6,612 nucleotides of DNA from Deltaproteobacteria bacterium (GCA_015492395.1 WGFD01000215.1:1-6612), one strand, 5' to 3'; shown: positions 1 to 5,927, counted from the stretch's first letter. The notes: generated by a model not told the origin, from the sequence alone. Made by a program: numbers and translations.

Positions 1-200
1 ATATAAAAGTTCATTGAGAGACTAGACGGCCTTCCGGCCACAGAAAGGACCGCTACAAGCCCTACCACTCTCTCTTGGCAGTGCCATATTCCTACCAGAC
101 ATCGAGACTCCCCACAGGGTTCCCCGCCCTCAATATTTCACCACAGATGCCGATATACTTTATAAAGACGGGGATATCTGTACGCTCCCGCCAAGCCCCT
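1..200. other. Non-coding lead-in with a small hairpin and a palindrome
   Basis: I see no convincing gene here. The frame of the downstream transglycosylase stays open back to a TTG at 75, but the extra translation resembles no signal peptide or domain, so I treat it as non-coding. Two small symmetric elements are visible. GGCC (28-31) and GGCC (36-39) can pair around a TTCC loop. CTTTATAAAG at 158-167 is a perfect 10-bp palindrome beside a TATACT (154-159) that has no good -35 partner. The hairpin could be the tail of a terminator for a gene outside the window, but no T tract follows it. Confidence 0.4.
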
Positions 201-229
201 TTGACAGGCCATACCACTGGTGTTACAGT
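201..229 (+). promoter_or_regulatory. Sigma70-type promoter with extended -10 for the transglycosylase
   Basis: A perfect TTGACA (201-206) is followed after exactly 17 bp by TACAGT (224-229), which matches TATAAT at four of six positions. A TG dinucleotide at 221-222 makes an extended -10. Counting 7 nt from the end of the -10 puts transcription start at about 236-237, on the ATG at 237. The mRNA would then have essentially no 5' leader. Confidence 0.6.
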
Positions 230-236
230 AAGGTAT

Positions 237-896
237 ATGGTTGTAATTATTTTATTAATAGCCGCCCTCGCCTACCCCGCCGCTTCGGCCGCCGAGATAC
301 ACAAGTACGTCGACAAAGACGGTGTCGTATGGTTCAGCAACCTATATCCGACGGGTGAAGGAACCACCTCGGCGCGGCTGAAAGACCGGCGGTCGAACTC
401 CACAGATGTGGATCACCGCCGGGTCAGATACCATGCGATCGTCAACAGGACAGCCACCGAATACTCCCTGGATCCATCGCTCGTAAAGGCCGTAATCTCA
501 GTGGAGTCCAACTGGAATGCCAGTGCGGTCTCCCGAAAAGGCGCCATCGGGCTTATGCAGATAATGCCGGCCACTGCGGATGCGCTCGGAGTAAAGGATC
601 CATACGACCCGGAAGAGAACATAAGGGCCGGAACACGGTACCTCCGGCACATGCTGGAGCGGTTCAATGGAAATCTCGCACTGGCCCTGGCGGCATATAA
701 CGCGGGACCCGCCACCGTAGAACGCTTCGGACGGATACCGCCTATCAAAGAGACGGAAGCCTACGTTAAAAAGGTGCTCTTCCACTCCGGATACGACCGT
801 ACCCTCGCCACATCCTGGCAATACAGAAGAGGAGCGGGGGGCATAAAGGCTATCCGTAAGGCGGACGGCTCCGTCCTCTACACCAACATGTATTGA
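237..896 (+). CDS. Secreted lytic transglycosylase (SLT domain) with N-terminal DUF4124-like motif
   Basis: This is a predicted murein lytic transglycosylase (219 aa), which would cleave the MurNAc-GlcNAc bond of peptidoglycan in the periplasm. Residues 2-18 form a hydrophobic signal peptide with likely cleavage near ASA|A. Residues 21-37 (IHKYVDKDGVVWFSNLY) are a DUF4124-like motif. Residues 66-185 are the SLT domain: catalytic Glu90 in VESNWN, then GAIGLMQIMPAT (102-113), ENIRAGTRYL (127-136) and ALAAYNAGPATV (150-161). The last 17 residues resemble the N-terminal motif. I chose ATG 237 because the signal peptide begins there; in-frame starts at 75 (TTG), 147 (ATG) and 201 (TTG) add unlikely residues. 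The signal peptide n-region lacks Lys/Arg, and no clear Shine-Dalgarno precedes the ATG. It appears monocistronic. Which SLT subfamily it belongs to cannot be settled by reading. Confidence 0.9.
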   Translation: MVVIILLIAALAYPAASAAEIHKYVDKDGVVWFSNLYPTGEGTTSARLKDRRSNSTDVDHRRVRYHAIVNRTATEYSLDPSLVKAVISVESNWNASAVSRKGAIGLMQIMPATADALGVKDPYDPEENIRAGTRYLRHMLERFNGNLALALAAYNAGPATVERFGRIPPIKETEAYVKKVLFHSGYDRTLATSWQYRRGAGGIKAIRKADGSVLYTNMY

Positions 897-952
897 TAAC
901 AGCATACCTCAAGACATGCCGACGAACTCCATAAACACAGAGGCATCAAACC

Positions 953-991
953 GGTCCAGTCCATCCCATCTCTAGCAGATGGACGGGGACC
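953..991 (+). terminator. Strong hairpin downstream of the transglycosylase, no T tract
   Basis: GGTCC (953-957) pairs with GGACC (987-991), and GTCCATC (959-965) pairs with GATGGAC (978-984). The small internal loop is A958 opposite G985-G986. The 12 bp in total enclose a 12-nt loop. An alternative inner stem CCATCT (966-971) with AGATGG (977-982) is also possible. No run of T follows, so it is not a canonical intrinsic terminator. It may act as a 3'-end stabiliser or a Rho-assisted end. Confidence 0.35.
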
Positions 992-1049
992 TTACTCCAC
1001 CATCCTCCATAAAGTGGACCGGATATTCGCCTGAATTTGTAGCCTGGAC

Positions 1050-1064
1050 CACAGTCACTACAAA
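1050..1064. repeat. Inverted copy of the sequence in the methyltransferase promoter
   Basis: The reverse complement of 1173-1187 matches 1050-1064 at 13 of 15 positions, including an unbroken AGTCACTACAA core (1053-1063). The two copies lie about 125 bp apart on opposite strands. Each contains an odd palindrome of the form AGT-N-ACT. Two operator copies for one regulator with DNA looping is a possibility, but no regulator gene is in the window. Confidence 0.4.
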
Positions 1065-1168
1065 TATCGGCATGAGAGGTCATTGCGCTAATCGCACAGA
1101 CGACACAATACGGAAAGGAGATCCAACCACATAGCCAGTTGTCTCCATTTAAAGATCCGCTTCTTTAA

Positions 1169-1197
1169 TTGCATTGTAGTGACTATGTTGATATAAA
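1169..1197 (+). promoter_or_regulatory. Promoter for the O-methyltransferase with a palindrome in the spacer
   Basis: TTGCAT (1169-1174) and TATAAA (1192-1197) are separated by 17 bp. The -10 matches consensus at five of six positions, the -35 only in its TTG. A 9-bp odd palindrome TAGTGACTA (1177-1185) sits in the spacer, where a bound repressor would block polymerase. Seven nt beyond the -10 is position 1204, the A of the start codon. Confidence 0.55.
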
Positions 1198-1203
1198 CAA
1201 CCC

Positions 1204-1872
1204 ATGTCGAACCGCACTATCAACCTCACTGACCAGCTTTATGACTACATGATCTCGGTTTCTCTACGGGAGCCACCACTCCTGGAAAGACTCCGCAAAG
1301 AGACATCGGCGAATGAGATGGCGCGTATGCAGATATCTCCGGAGCAGGGTCAGTTCATGGCCATCCTTATAAAGCTTATCGGCGCGCGGCGCACATTGGA
1401 GATAGGCGTCTATACAGGCTACAGCTGTCTCTGTACGGCGCTGGCCATGCCGGGGGATGGGCGGATAGTCGCCTGCGATACGGACGAGGGCTGGACCGAT
1501 ATGGCCAAGCGCTACTGGAAAGAGGCGGGTGTCGCAGACAAGATCGACCTGGTGCTGGGCCCCGCTTCAAAGACCCTTGAGAAACTCATCGAAAACGGAC
1601 AGGAAGACAGCTTCGACTTCGCCTTTATAGATGCCGACAAGGAGAATTACGACCTGTACTATGAGTATTGCCTCAGACTTGTGCGGCCGGGCGGCCTGAT
1701 CGCTCTGGACAATGTACTATGGGGTGGCTCCGTGATCGATCCCTCGATCAATGATGCAGACACAGAGGCGATCCGCGCATTGAACCGGAAGATCTACAGG
1801 GACACACGGGTGGATATAAGCTTGGTCCCGATCTCAGACGGCCTGACCATCGTGATGAAACAGGGGCTCTGA
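1204..1872 (+). CDS. Class I SAM-dependent O-methyltransferase, caffeoyl-CoA/catechol type
   Basis: This 222-aa protein is a cytoplasmic methyltransferase of the Methyltransf_3 (caffeoyl-CoA O-methyltransferase-like) family. These enzymes move a methyl group from SAM to a hydroxyl, usually on a catechol-like substrate with a divalent metal. The N-terminal helical segment (NLTDQLYDYMISVSLREP, 7-24) is typical of the bacterial branch. The SAM-binding glycine loop is LEIGVYTGYS (65-74), followed by the acidic strand end at Asp92. FIDADKENY (141-149) and LDNVLWGG (168-175) carry the expected metal ligands Asp143, Asp169 and Asn170, with Lys146 as the likely catalytic base. Length is normal for the family, and the conserved N-terminus supports the ATG at 1204 although no Shine-Dalgarno precedes it. 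The substrate cannot be read from the sequence. Neighbours more than 300 bp away on both sides give no pathway clue. Confidence 0.9.
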   Translation: MSNRTINLTDQLYDYMISVSLREPPLLERLRKETSANEMARMQISPEQGQFMAILIKLIGARRTLEIGVYTGYSCLCTALAMPGDGRIVACDTDEGWTDMAKRYWKEAGVADKIDLVLGPASKTLEKLIENGQEDSFDFAFIDADKENYDLYYEYCLRLVRPGGLIALDNVLWGGSVIDPSINDADTEAIRALNRKIYRDTRVDISLVPISDGLTIVMKQGL

Positions 1873-1964
1873 AGCGCCCTGAAAATCCTCCACCGTCGTG
1901 CACGATCACCACACTAATACCGCTCCCGGCAATCGCTTAAAAATGGAACACCAAAAAATAACTG

Positions 1965-1997
1965 TTTATTTTATTACCAAGTGTAATATACTATAAA
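1965..1997 (+). promoter_or_regulatory. AT-rich promoter zone upstream of ygiQ
   Basis: Good -10 candidates are TATACT (1987-1992) and TATAAA (1992-1997). The matching -35 region is only T-rich (TTTATT at 1965-1970 and following) and has no TTG core. If used, the transcript would have a leader of roughly 260-270 nt before the ygiQ start and would run through the terminator-like hairpin. Confidence 0.4.
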
Positions 1998-2078
1998 ATT
2001 AAAATCGTCCGGAGATACGGCGTTCGCGGTGTTTTTGTACCTTATCATGCGGATGAAGTGCGGTTATGCACCGAATAG

Positions 2079-2105
2079 CCCGAGGCCTTGCCTCGCGGGA
2101 TTTTT
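2079..2105 (+). terminator. Intrinsic terminator-like hairpin inside the ygiQ leader
   Basis: CCCGAGGC (2079-2086) pairs with GCCTCG (2090-2095) and GG (2097-2098), with one bulged C (2096) and a CTT loop. A and five T (2100-2105) follow directly. This is the only hairpin in the window with a proper T tract. It lies about 80 bp downstream of the best -10 and about 160 bp before ygiQ. It could be an attenuator of ygiQ, the end of a short RNA of about 100 nt, or a late terminator for the methyltransferase. Confidence 0.55.
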
Positions 2106-2123
2106 GATGGTTTACCAAAAATC
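2099..2123 (+). promoter_or_regulatory. Alternative hairpin that sequesters the T tract
   Basis: GATTTTTG (2099-2106) is perfectly complementary to CAAAAATC (2116-2123) around a 9-nt loop. The 5' arm consists of the T tract of the upstream terminator plus one flanking base on each side. RNA folded this way would hide the U run. This is compatible with a switch or with a composite terminator, but it is inferred from pairing alone. Confidence 0.35.
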
Positions 2124-2181
2124 AAATTCTGAGGGTTTACAAGCTGCTTCACCATCCAGAGCATATTGGAGAGACATTGTA

Positions 2182-2244
2182 ATGCCAGACCACAAAGACC
2201 AAGTCCAAGGAATCGGACCGGTCTCTTCCGTTGCAGGACGGTGA
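2182..2244 (+). CDS. Possible 20-codon leader ORF before ygiQ
   Basis: ATG at 2182 opens a 20-residue frame (MPDHKDQVQGIGPVSSVAGR) ending in TGA at 2242-2244. GGAGAG (2168-2173) sits 8 nt upstream, a better ribosome binding site than anything in front of ygiQ itself. The stop lies 22 nt before the ygiQ ATG, so translation could feed ygiQ by coupling or re-initiation. The peptide has no run of one amino acid that would indicate classic attenuation. It matches nothing I recognise and may be chance. Confidence 0.25.
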   Translation: MPDHKDQVQGIGPVSSVAGR

Positions 2245-2266
2245 TTGTATCCTGTCACAACAACAG

Positions 2267-4177
2267 ATGCCTCAAGGTAACGCAAGATATAAACTTACGG
2301 ATTGGCTGCCGGTCAGCGCGAAGGAAGCTGCAAAGAGAGGCTGGGCTGAATTTGATGTCATAATCATTTCCGGCGATGCATACGTAGACCACCCCGCATT
2401 TGGACATGCCGTTATCGGGAGAATAATTGAACATGAGGGCTTCAGAGTAGGCATAGTTCCCCAGCCAAACTGGCGTGATGACCTGAGAGATTTCAGAAAG
2501 CTCGGCAAGCCGAGGCTCTTCTTCGGTGTCACATCCGGGTGCATGGACTCCATGGTCAACCACTATACCGCCAATAGGCGTCTACGTTCCGATGACGCCT
2601 ATACACCGGGAGGGATGGCCGGTTTCAGACCGGATTACGCCGTCACCGTATATACACGGATATTGAAGAGGCTCTATCCCGACGTACCGGTGGTTATCGG
2701 CGGCATCGAGGCATCGATGAGGCGGTTCACCCACTACGACTACTGGTCCGATACCCTGAAGCCATCCATCCTCATCGACAGTGGCGCCGATATGCTCGTT
2801 TACGGGATGGGAGAGAGGCCTGTATTGGAGATACTTCGTCTGCTTAGGCGAGGCGTCCCGGCTTCATCTCTGACAACCATCCCCCAGACGGCCATACTGC
2901 TTCCAGAGGACACCATCCCTCCCAAGAACAGGAAATGGAAGACCCTGGAATTGGCCCCGCATGAAACCTGCCTCAGAGATGAACGCTTCTTCGCCGAAAA
3001 TTTCAGGCTGATAGAGACAGAATCCAACAAGACCTTCGCAAAGAGGCTGATACAGAGGTACTGTAATAAGATCGTGGTCGTAAACCCCCCTTATCCGGCT
3101 ATGACAGAAAAGGAGATAGATGGATCATTCGACCTGCCATATATGCGACTTCCCCACCCGAGGTATGACAAAAAAGGAGTTATCCCGGCCATGGAGATGA
3201 TAAAGTTCTCTATCAATACACACCGTGGATGTTTCGGCGGCTGCAGCTTCTGCACCATATCGGCACATCAGGGCAAGAACATCTCCAGCAGGTCGGAGGG
3301 CTCTATACTCAGGGAGGTCGAGGCAATTACCGGGATGGCCGACTTTAAAGGGTATATCAGCGACCTCGGAGGACCATCCGCCAATATGTACAGGATGGAG
3401 GGAATAGAGCGGCTTGTCTGCGACAGGTGCGCAAGGCCGTCGTGCATATACCCTAAGATCTGCTCCAACCTCAATACCAGCCACAAATCACTGCTTAGTG
3501 TATACAGAAAGGTGGCCGCTCATCCAAAGGTGAAAAAGGCATTCGTGTCAAGCGGCATAAGATATGACCTGCTCATCGGGAGGGCAGCGGAGGAGACAGA
3601 AAAGAACGGTTGCAATGAGTACATGGAACAGTTGATCAGAAACCACGTATCAGGAAGGTTGAAGGTGGCGCCGGAACACACCTCCGACACCGTCTTAAAG
3701 GTCATGAGAAAACCCTCCTTTGCGCTATTCAACAAGTTCAAAGATGTCTTCAACGCGGTCTGCGAGAAGAGCGGGCTCAAACAACAGATGATACCTTACT
3801 TCATCTCCAGCCATCCCGGATGCAGACCGGAAGATATGGCCGAACTGGCTGTTAAGACGAAGGAGATGGGGTACCGCCTGGAGCAGGTTCAGGACTTCAC
3901 CCCCACACCGATGACACTGGCCACCGTCATATATTACTCCGGCTACCACCCTTATACGATGGGGTCGGTCTATTCTGCGAAGAGCGGCAAGGAAAAGATC
4001 GAGCAGAGGAGGTTCTTCTTCTGGCACAGGAAAGAAAACCGCAACTGGATAAGGAGAAAACTGCAACTGGCCGGCAGAAAGGACCTGGCAATGAGGCTGT
4101 TTGCCACAAGAACCACATACGGTCTCAAAGAGAAGTTGTCGGCGAAAAAGCGGAAAGAATCCACAAAAACACTTTGA
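2267..4177 (+). CDS. ygiQ: YgiQ family (UPF0313) radical SAM protein
   Basis: This 636-aa protein belongs to the YgiQ radical SAM family, whose reaction is not established. The N-terminal YgiQ-type domain begins with WLPVSAKEAAKRGW and FDVIIISGDAYVDHPAFG and includes PVVIGGIEASMRRFTHYDYW. The radical SAM cluster is HRGCFGGCSFC, with Cys322, Cys326 and Cys329 binding a 4Fe-4S cluster, followed by the family segment DLGGPSANMY. A second cysteine set, Cys385, Cys388, Cys393 and Cys399, precedes SNLNTSH. RLKVAPEHTSDTVLKVMRKPS and QVQDFTPTPMTLATVIYYSG lead into a DUF3362-like tail that is shorter than in E. coli YgiQ, which is about 100 residues longer. I chose ATG 2267 because the family match starts soon after; TTG 2231 would add 12 residues. 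Neither start has a Shine-Dalgarno. It is followed after 23 bp by the helicase gene, probably in one operon. Confidence 0.93.
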   Translation: MPQGNARYKLTDWLPVSAKEAAKRGWAEFDVIIISGDAYVDHPAFGHAVIGRIIEHEGFRVGIVPQPNWRDDLRDFRKLGKPRLFFGVTSGCMDSMVNHYTANRRLRSDDAYTPGGMAGFRPDYAVTVYTRILKRLYPDVPVVIGGIEASMRRFTHYDYWSDTLKPSILIDSGADMLVYGMGERPVLEILRLLRRGVPASSLTTIPQTAILLPEDTIPPKNRKWKTLELAPHETCLRDERFFAENFRLIETESNKTFAKRLIQRYCNKIVVVNPPYPAMTEKEIDGSFDLPYMRLPHPRYDKKGVIPAMEMIKFSINTHRGCFGGCSFCTISAHQGKNISSRSEGSILREVEAITGMADFKGYISDLGGPSANMYRMEGIERLVCDRCARPSCIYPKICSNLNTSHKSLLSVYRKVAAHPKVKKAFVSSGIRYDLLIGRAAEETEKNGCNEYMEQLIRNHVSGRLKVAPEHTSDTVLKVMRKPSFALFNKFKDVFNAVCEKSGLKQQMIPYFISSHPGCRPEDMAELAVKTKEMGYRLEQVQDFTPTPMTLATVIYYSGYHPYTMGSVYSAKSGKEKIEQRRFFFWHRKENRNWIRRKLQLAGRKDLAMRLFATRTTYGLKEKLSAKKRKESTKTL

Positions 4178-4189
4178 ATTGACAAGTTA

Positions 4190-4197
4190 AAGGAGAG
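4190..4197 (+). promoter_or_regulatory. Ribosome binding site that selects the GTG start of the helicase
   Basis: AAGGAGAG stands immediately upstream of GTG 4201, with 5 nt between the AGGAG core (4191-4195) and the GTG. The alternative ATG at 4213 is 17 nt from the core, too far for normal initiation, so the GTG is preferred. Confidence 0.8.
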
Positions 4198-4200
4198 AAA

Positions 4201-5808
4201 GTGAGACAAGAAATGAAGGATTTCAAGTTCAGTGATTTTGACTTAAGCGATGAGATACAGAAGGCCATCTCAGCAATGGGATTCGAAGAACCCACGCCTA
4301 TCCAGAAGGAAGCCATCCCGGCCGTTTTGAGCGGCAGGGACGTCATAGGCCAGGCACAGACCGGAACCGGCAAGACTGCGGCCTTCGGAATACCCATACT
4401 GGAGAGGCTGGAAAAAAATACCTTTACACCCCAAGCCATCATCCTGACACCAACCAGGGAGCTGGCAATACAGGTCGCCGAAGAGATGAACAAACTCGGC
4501 AGGCTCAAGAGGGTCTCAGCTCTTCCCATATATGGGGGTACATCTATAGAGAGGCAGATAAAGGCCTTGAAGAAAGGGATACAAATCATTGCCGGCACTC
4601 CGGGCAGAGTCATAGACCATATCGAAAGGAGGACACTGCGGCTGGGCAATATCAAGACCGTCGTCCTGGACGAGGCCGATGAGATGCTCGACATGGGATT
4701 CCTTGATGACATAAACAAGATCCTGAAAACAACCCCAGCCGAAAGACAGACTCTCCTCTTCTCCGCCACCATGCCAAGCGAAATACTGAAGATATCGAAA
4801 CGCTATATGAAATCGCCGGAGAAGGTAAAGATACCAACGGACACACTTACAGCCTCAAAGGTGGAACAGATAGTTTACGAGGTCAGGGCAAACGAGAAGA
4901 TGGAGGCGCTCTGCAGGCTCATTGACTCTGAAGACTCAGGGCTCTTCCTTGTGTTCTGCCACACAAAGCGTGAAGTCGATGATGTGGCCTCAAATCTGAA
5001 GCTTAGGGGATACGAGGTGGAAGCCATCCACGGCGACTTCACGCAAGCGCAGAGAGAGGCGGTCTTGAAGAAGTTCAAGGCCTCCAAGATAGATATACTC
5101 GTAGCCACCGACGTGGCGGCAAGGGGTTTGGATATAAGCGCCATTTCGCACGTCGTGAACTTCAGTATCCCCCAAAACCCCGAGTCTTATGTACACAGGA
5201 TAGGCAGGACAGGAAGGGCGGGAAAGGAAGGCGTCGCCATAACATTCGTCACTCCGAGGGAGGACAAGCAATTAAGGCTGATAAAGGCGATATCCAAGGC
5301 GAGCATAAGAAGAGGCAAATTGCCGTCCGTCGAGGAGGTAATGGAGGCGAGAGTGGAAAGCCTTAACGAGAAGATACAGGAGTTTGTAGATGACAAGAGG
5401 TTCGACCTCTTCCTGAAGATGGCGGAAAAACTCTCTGAGAAGACCGAGCCAACATGGGTCTCAGCCGCGCTGCTTAAGTTCCTGCTGGAGGGATACGGGA
5501 CCGGCATAGGACAGAAGGAGCCACCGTCATTTGCCGATACTGGGGCAGCACCGGGTATGGTCAGGCTCTTCATGACCGTGGGCAGGGCACAGAATATAAA
5601 GGCGAACGACATAGTCAAGGCAATATCAGAAAGGGCCAAGATTCCCACCAAGGCCATAGGAACGATTAATATATTCGACAAATTCACCTTTGTAGAGGTA
5701 CCGAGAAGCGCGGCGGAGGAGGTCATAGAGGTGATGCACCGGAGCATCATCTCAGGACGCAAGGTGGCAGTCGCGCCCGCAAAACCAAGAGGGAAGACCA
5801 CGAGGTAG
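4201..5808 (+). CDS. deaD: DEAD-box ATP-dependent RNA helicase with DbpA-type RNA-binding tail (DeaD/CsdA-like)
   Basis: This is an ATP-dependent RNA helicase of 535 aa that would unwind short RNA duplexes, typically in ribosome assembly, mRNA decay or cold adaptation. All core motifs are intact: Phe10 and Q motif PTPIQ (31-35), Walker A AQTGTGKT (52-59, Lys58), PTRELA (84-89), TPGR (133-136), DEAD (157-160), SAT (188-190), VFCHTKREVDDV (251-262), ATDVAARGLD (302-311) and HRIGRTGRAG (332-341). Residues from about 453 to 526 (MVRLFMTVGRAQNIKANDIV onward) form a DbpA-like RNA-binding domain with the typical INIFDKFTFVEVP strand, ending in a short basic tail (KPRGKTTR). The DeaD/CsdA assignment is from this architecture; E. 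coli CsdA is longer. The start is GTG with a strong ribosome binding site. It follows ygiQ by 23 bp, and a strong hairpin begins at its stop codon. Confidence 0.95.
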   Translation: MRQEMKDFKFSDFDLSDEIQKAISAMGFEEPTPIQKEAIPAVLSGRDVIGQAQTGTGKTAAFGIPILERLEKNTFTPQAIILTPTRELAIQVAEEMNKLGRLKRVSALPIYGGTSIERQIKALKKGIQIIAGTPGRVIDHIERRTLRLGNIKTVVLDEADEMLDMGFLDDINKILKTTPAERQTLLFSATMPSEILKISKRYMKSPEKVKIPTDTLTASKVEQIVYEVRANEKMEALCRLIDSEDSGLFLVFCHTKREVDDVASNLKLRGYEVEAIHGDFTQAQREAVLKKFKASKIDILVATDVAARGLDISAISHVVNFSIPQNPESYVHRIGRTGRAGKEGVAITFVTPREDKQLRLIKAISKASIRRGKLPSVEEVMEARVESLNEKIQEFVDDKRFDLFLKMAEKLSEKTEPTWVSAALLKFLLEGYGTGIGQKEPPSFADTGAAPGMVRLFMTVGRAQNIKANDIVKAISERAKIPTKAIGTINIFDKFTFVEVPRSAAEEVIEVMHRSIISGRKVAVAPAKPRGKTTR

Positions 5809-5849
5809 AAACTTCCCGCCCCGGACGATTCCGGAAGCTGGGGAGTTTC
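5808..5849 (+). terminator. Long hairpin at the helicase 3' end
   Basis: GAAACTTCCC (5808-5817) pairs with GGGGAGTTTC (5840-5849) over 10 bp including one T-G wobble. Inside it CCGG (5821-5824) pairs with CCGG (5831-5834) around a 6-nt loop. The stem begins on the last base of the TAG stop. No T run follows, so it may protect or end the transcript together with a factor rather than act as a canonical intrinsic terminator. Confidence 0.5.
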
Positions 5850-5898
5850 ATGAAGCGGCTCATTCCATAGGTTAATGTAGCTACAGATGCAGCGCAGG

Positions 5899-5927
5899 TT
5901 GCTTTTACCTCTTCCTTCTGCTATATT
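5899..5927 (+). promoter_or_regulatory. Promoter for the ferritin-like operon
   Basis: TTGCTT (5899-5904) and TATATT (5922-5927) are 17 bp apart, and the -10 matches five of six consensus bases. Predicted transcription start is near 5934, leaving a leader of about 30 nt with a GGAG ribosome binding site (5953-5956) 7 nt before the ATG. Palindromes ATATTGAATAT (5923-5933) and TATGCATA (5931-5938) overlap the -10 and start site. TGTAGCTACA (5876-5885) lies just upstream. These could be operators. Confidence 0.6.

Larger units (their letters stand above)
897..1168. other. Repeat-rich intergenic region without a gene
   Basis: No credible ORF is present. The region holds a strong hairpin (953-991), a 9-bp direct repeat CTCCATAAA (927-935 and 1005-1013), an inverted pair CCGGTCC (951-957) with GGACCGG (1016-1022), three TGGACC/GGGACC-type words, and an inverted pair ATTTGTAG (1035-1042) with CTACAAAT (1058-1065). 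It probably combines the transglycosylase 3' end with upstream control sequence of the methyltransferase. Confidence 0.5.
1873..2266. other. Long intergenic region forming the ygiQ leader
   Basis: No secure gene lies in these 394 bp. After the methyltransferase stop there is a weak stem AGGG/CCCT (1862-1865 with 1877-1880) overlapping the stop codon, and a perfect palindrome TCGTGCACGA (1896-1905), neither followed by a T tract. Then comes an AT-rich stretch (about 1938-2006), a terminator-like hairpin (2079-2105), a second hairpin (2099-2123) and a short ORF with a ribosome binding site (2182-2244). The word GGTTTAC occurs at 2109-2115 and 2134-2140. I do not recognise a known riboswitch class. 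Confidence 0.5.

Noticed and set aside
75..236. N-terminal extension of the transglycosylase from TTG 75
   Set aside because: It places about 54 non-conserved-looking residues before a clear signal peptide, and a strong promoter lies at 201-229, inside the extension.
498..905. 135-aa open frame on the minus strand
   Set aside because: Shadow of the SLT domain, whose catalytic motifs are clear on the + strand.
1862..1880. Possible terminator at the methyltransferase stop
   Set aside because: Only a short AGGG/CCCT stem with irregular interior and no T tract.
4179..4184. Perfect TTGACA between ygiQ and the helicase
   Set aside because: No -10-like hexamer occurs 16-18 bp downstream, where the sequence is the helicase start region.
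4125..4772. 215-aa open frame on the minus strand
   Set aside because: It is antisense to the intact helicase gene and the ygiQ 3' end, Ser/Leu-rich low-complexity translation, no domain or ribosome binding site.
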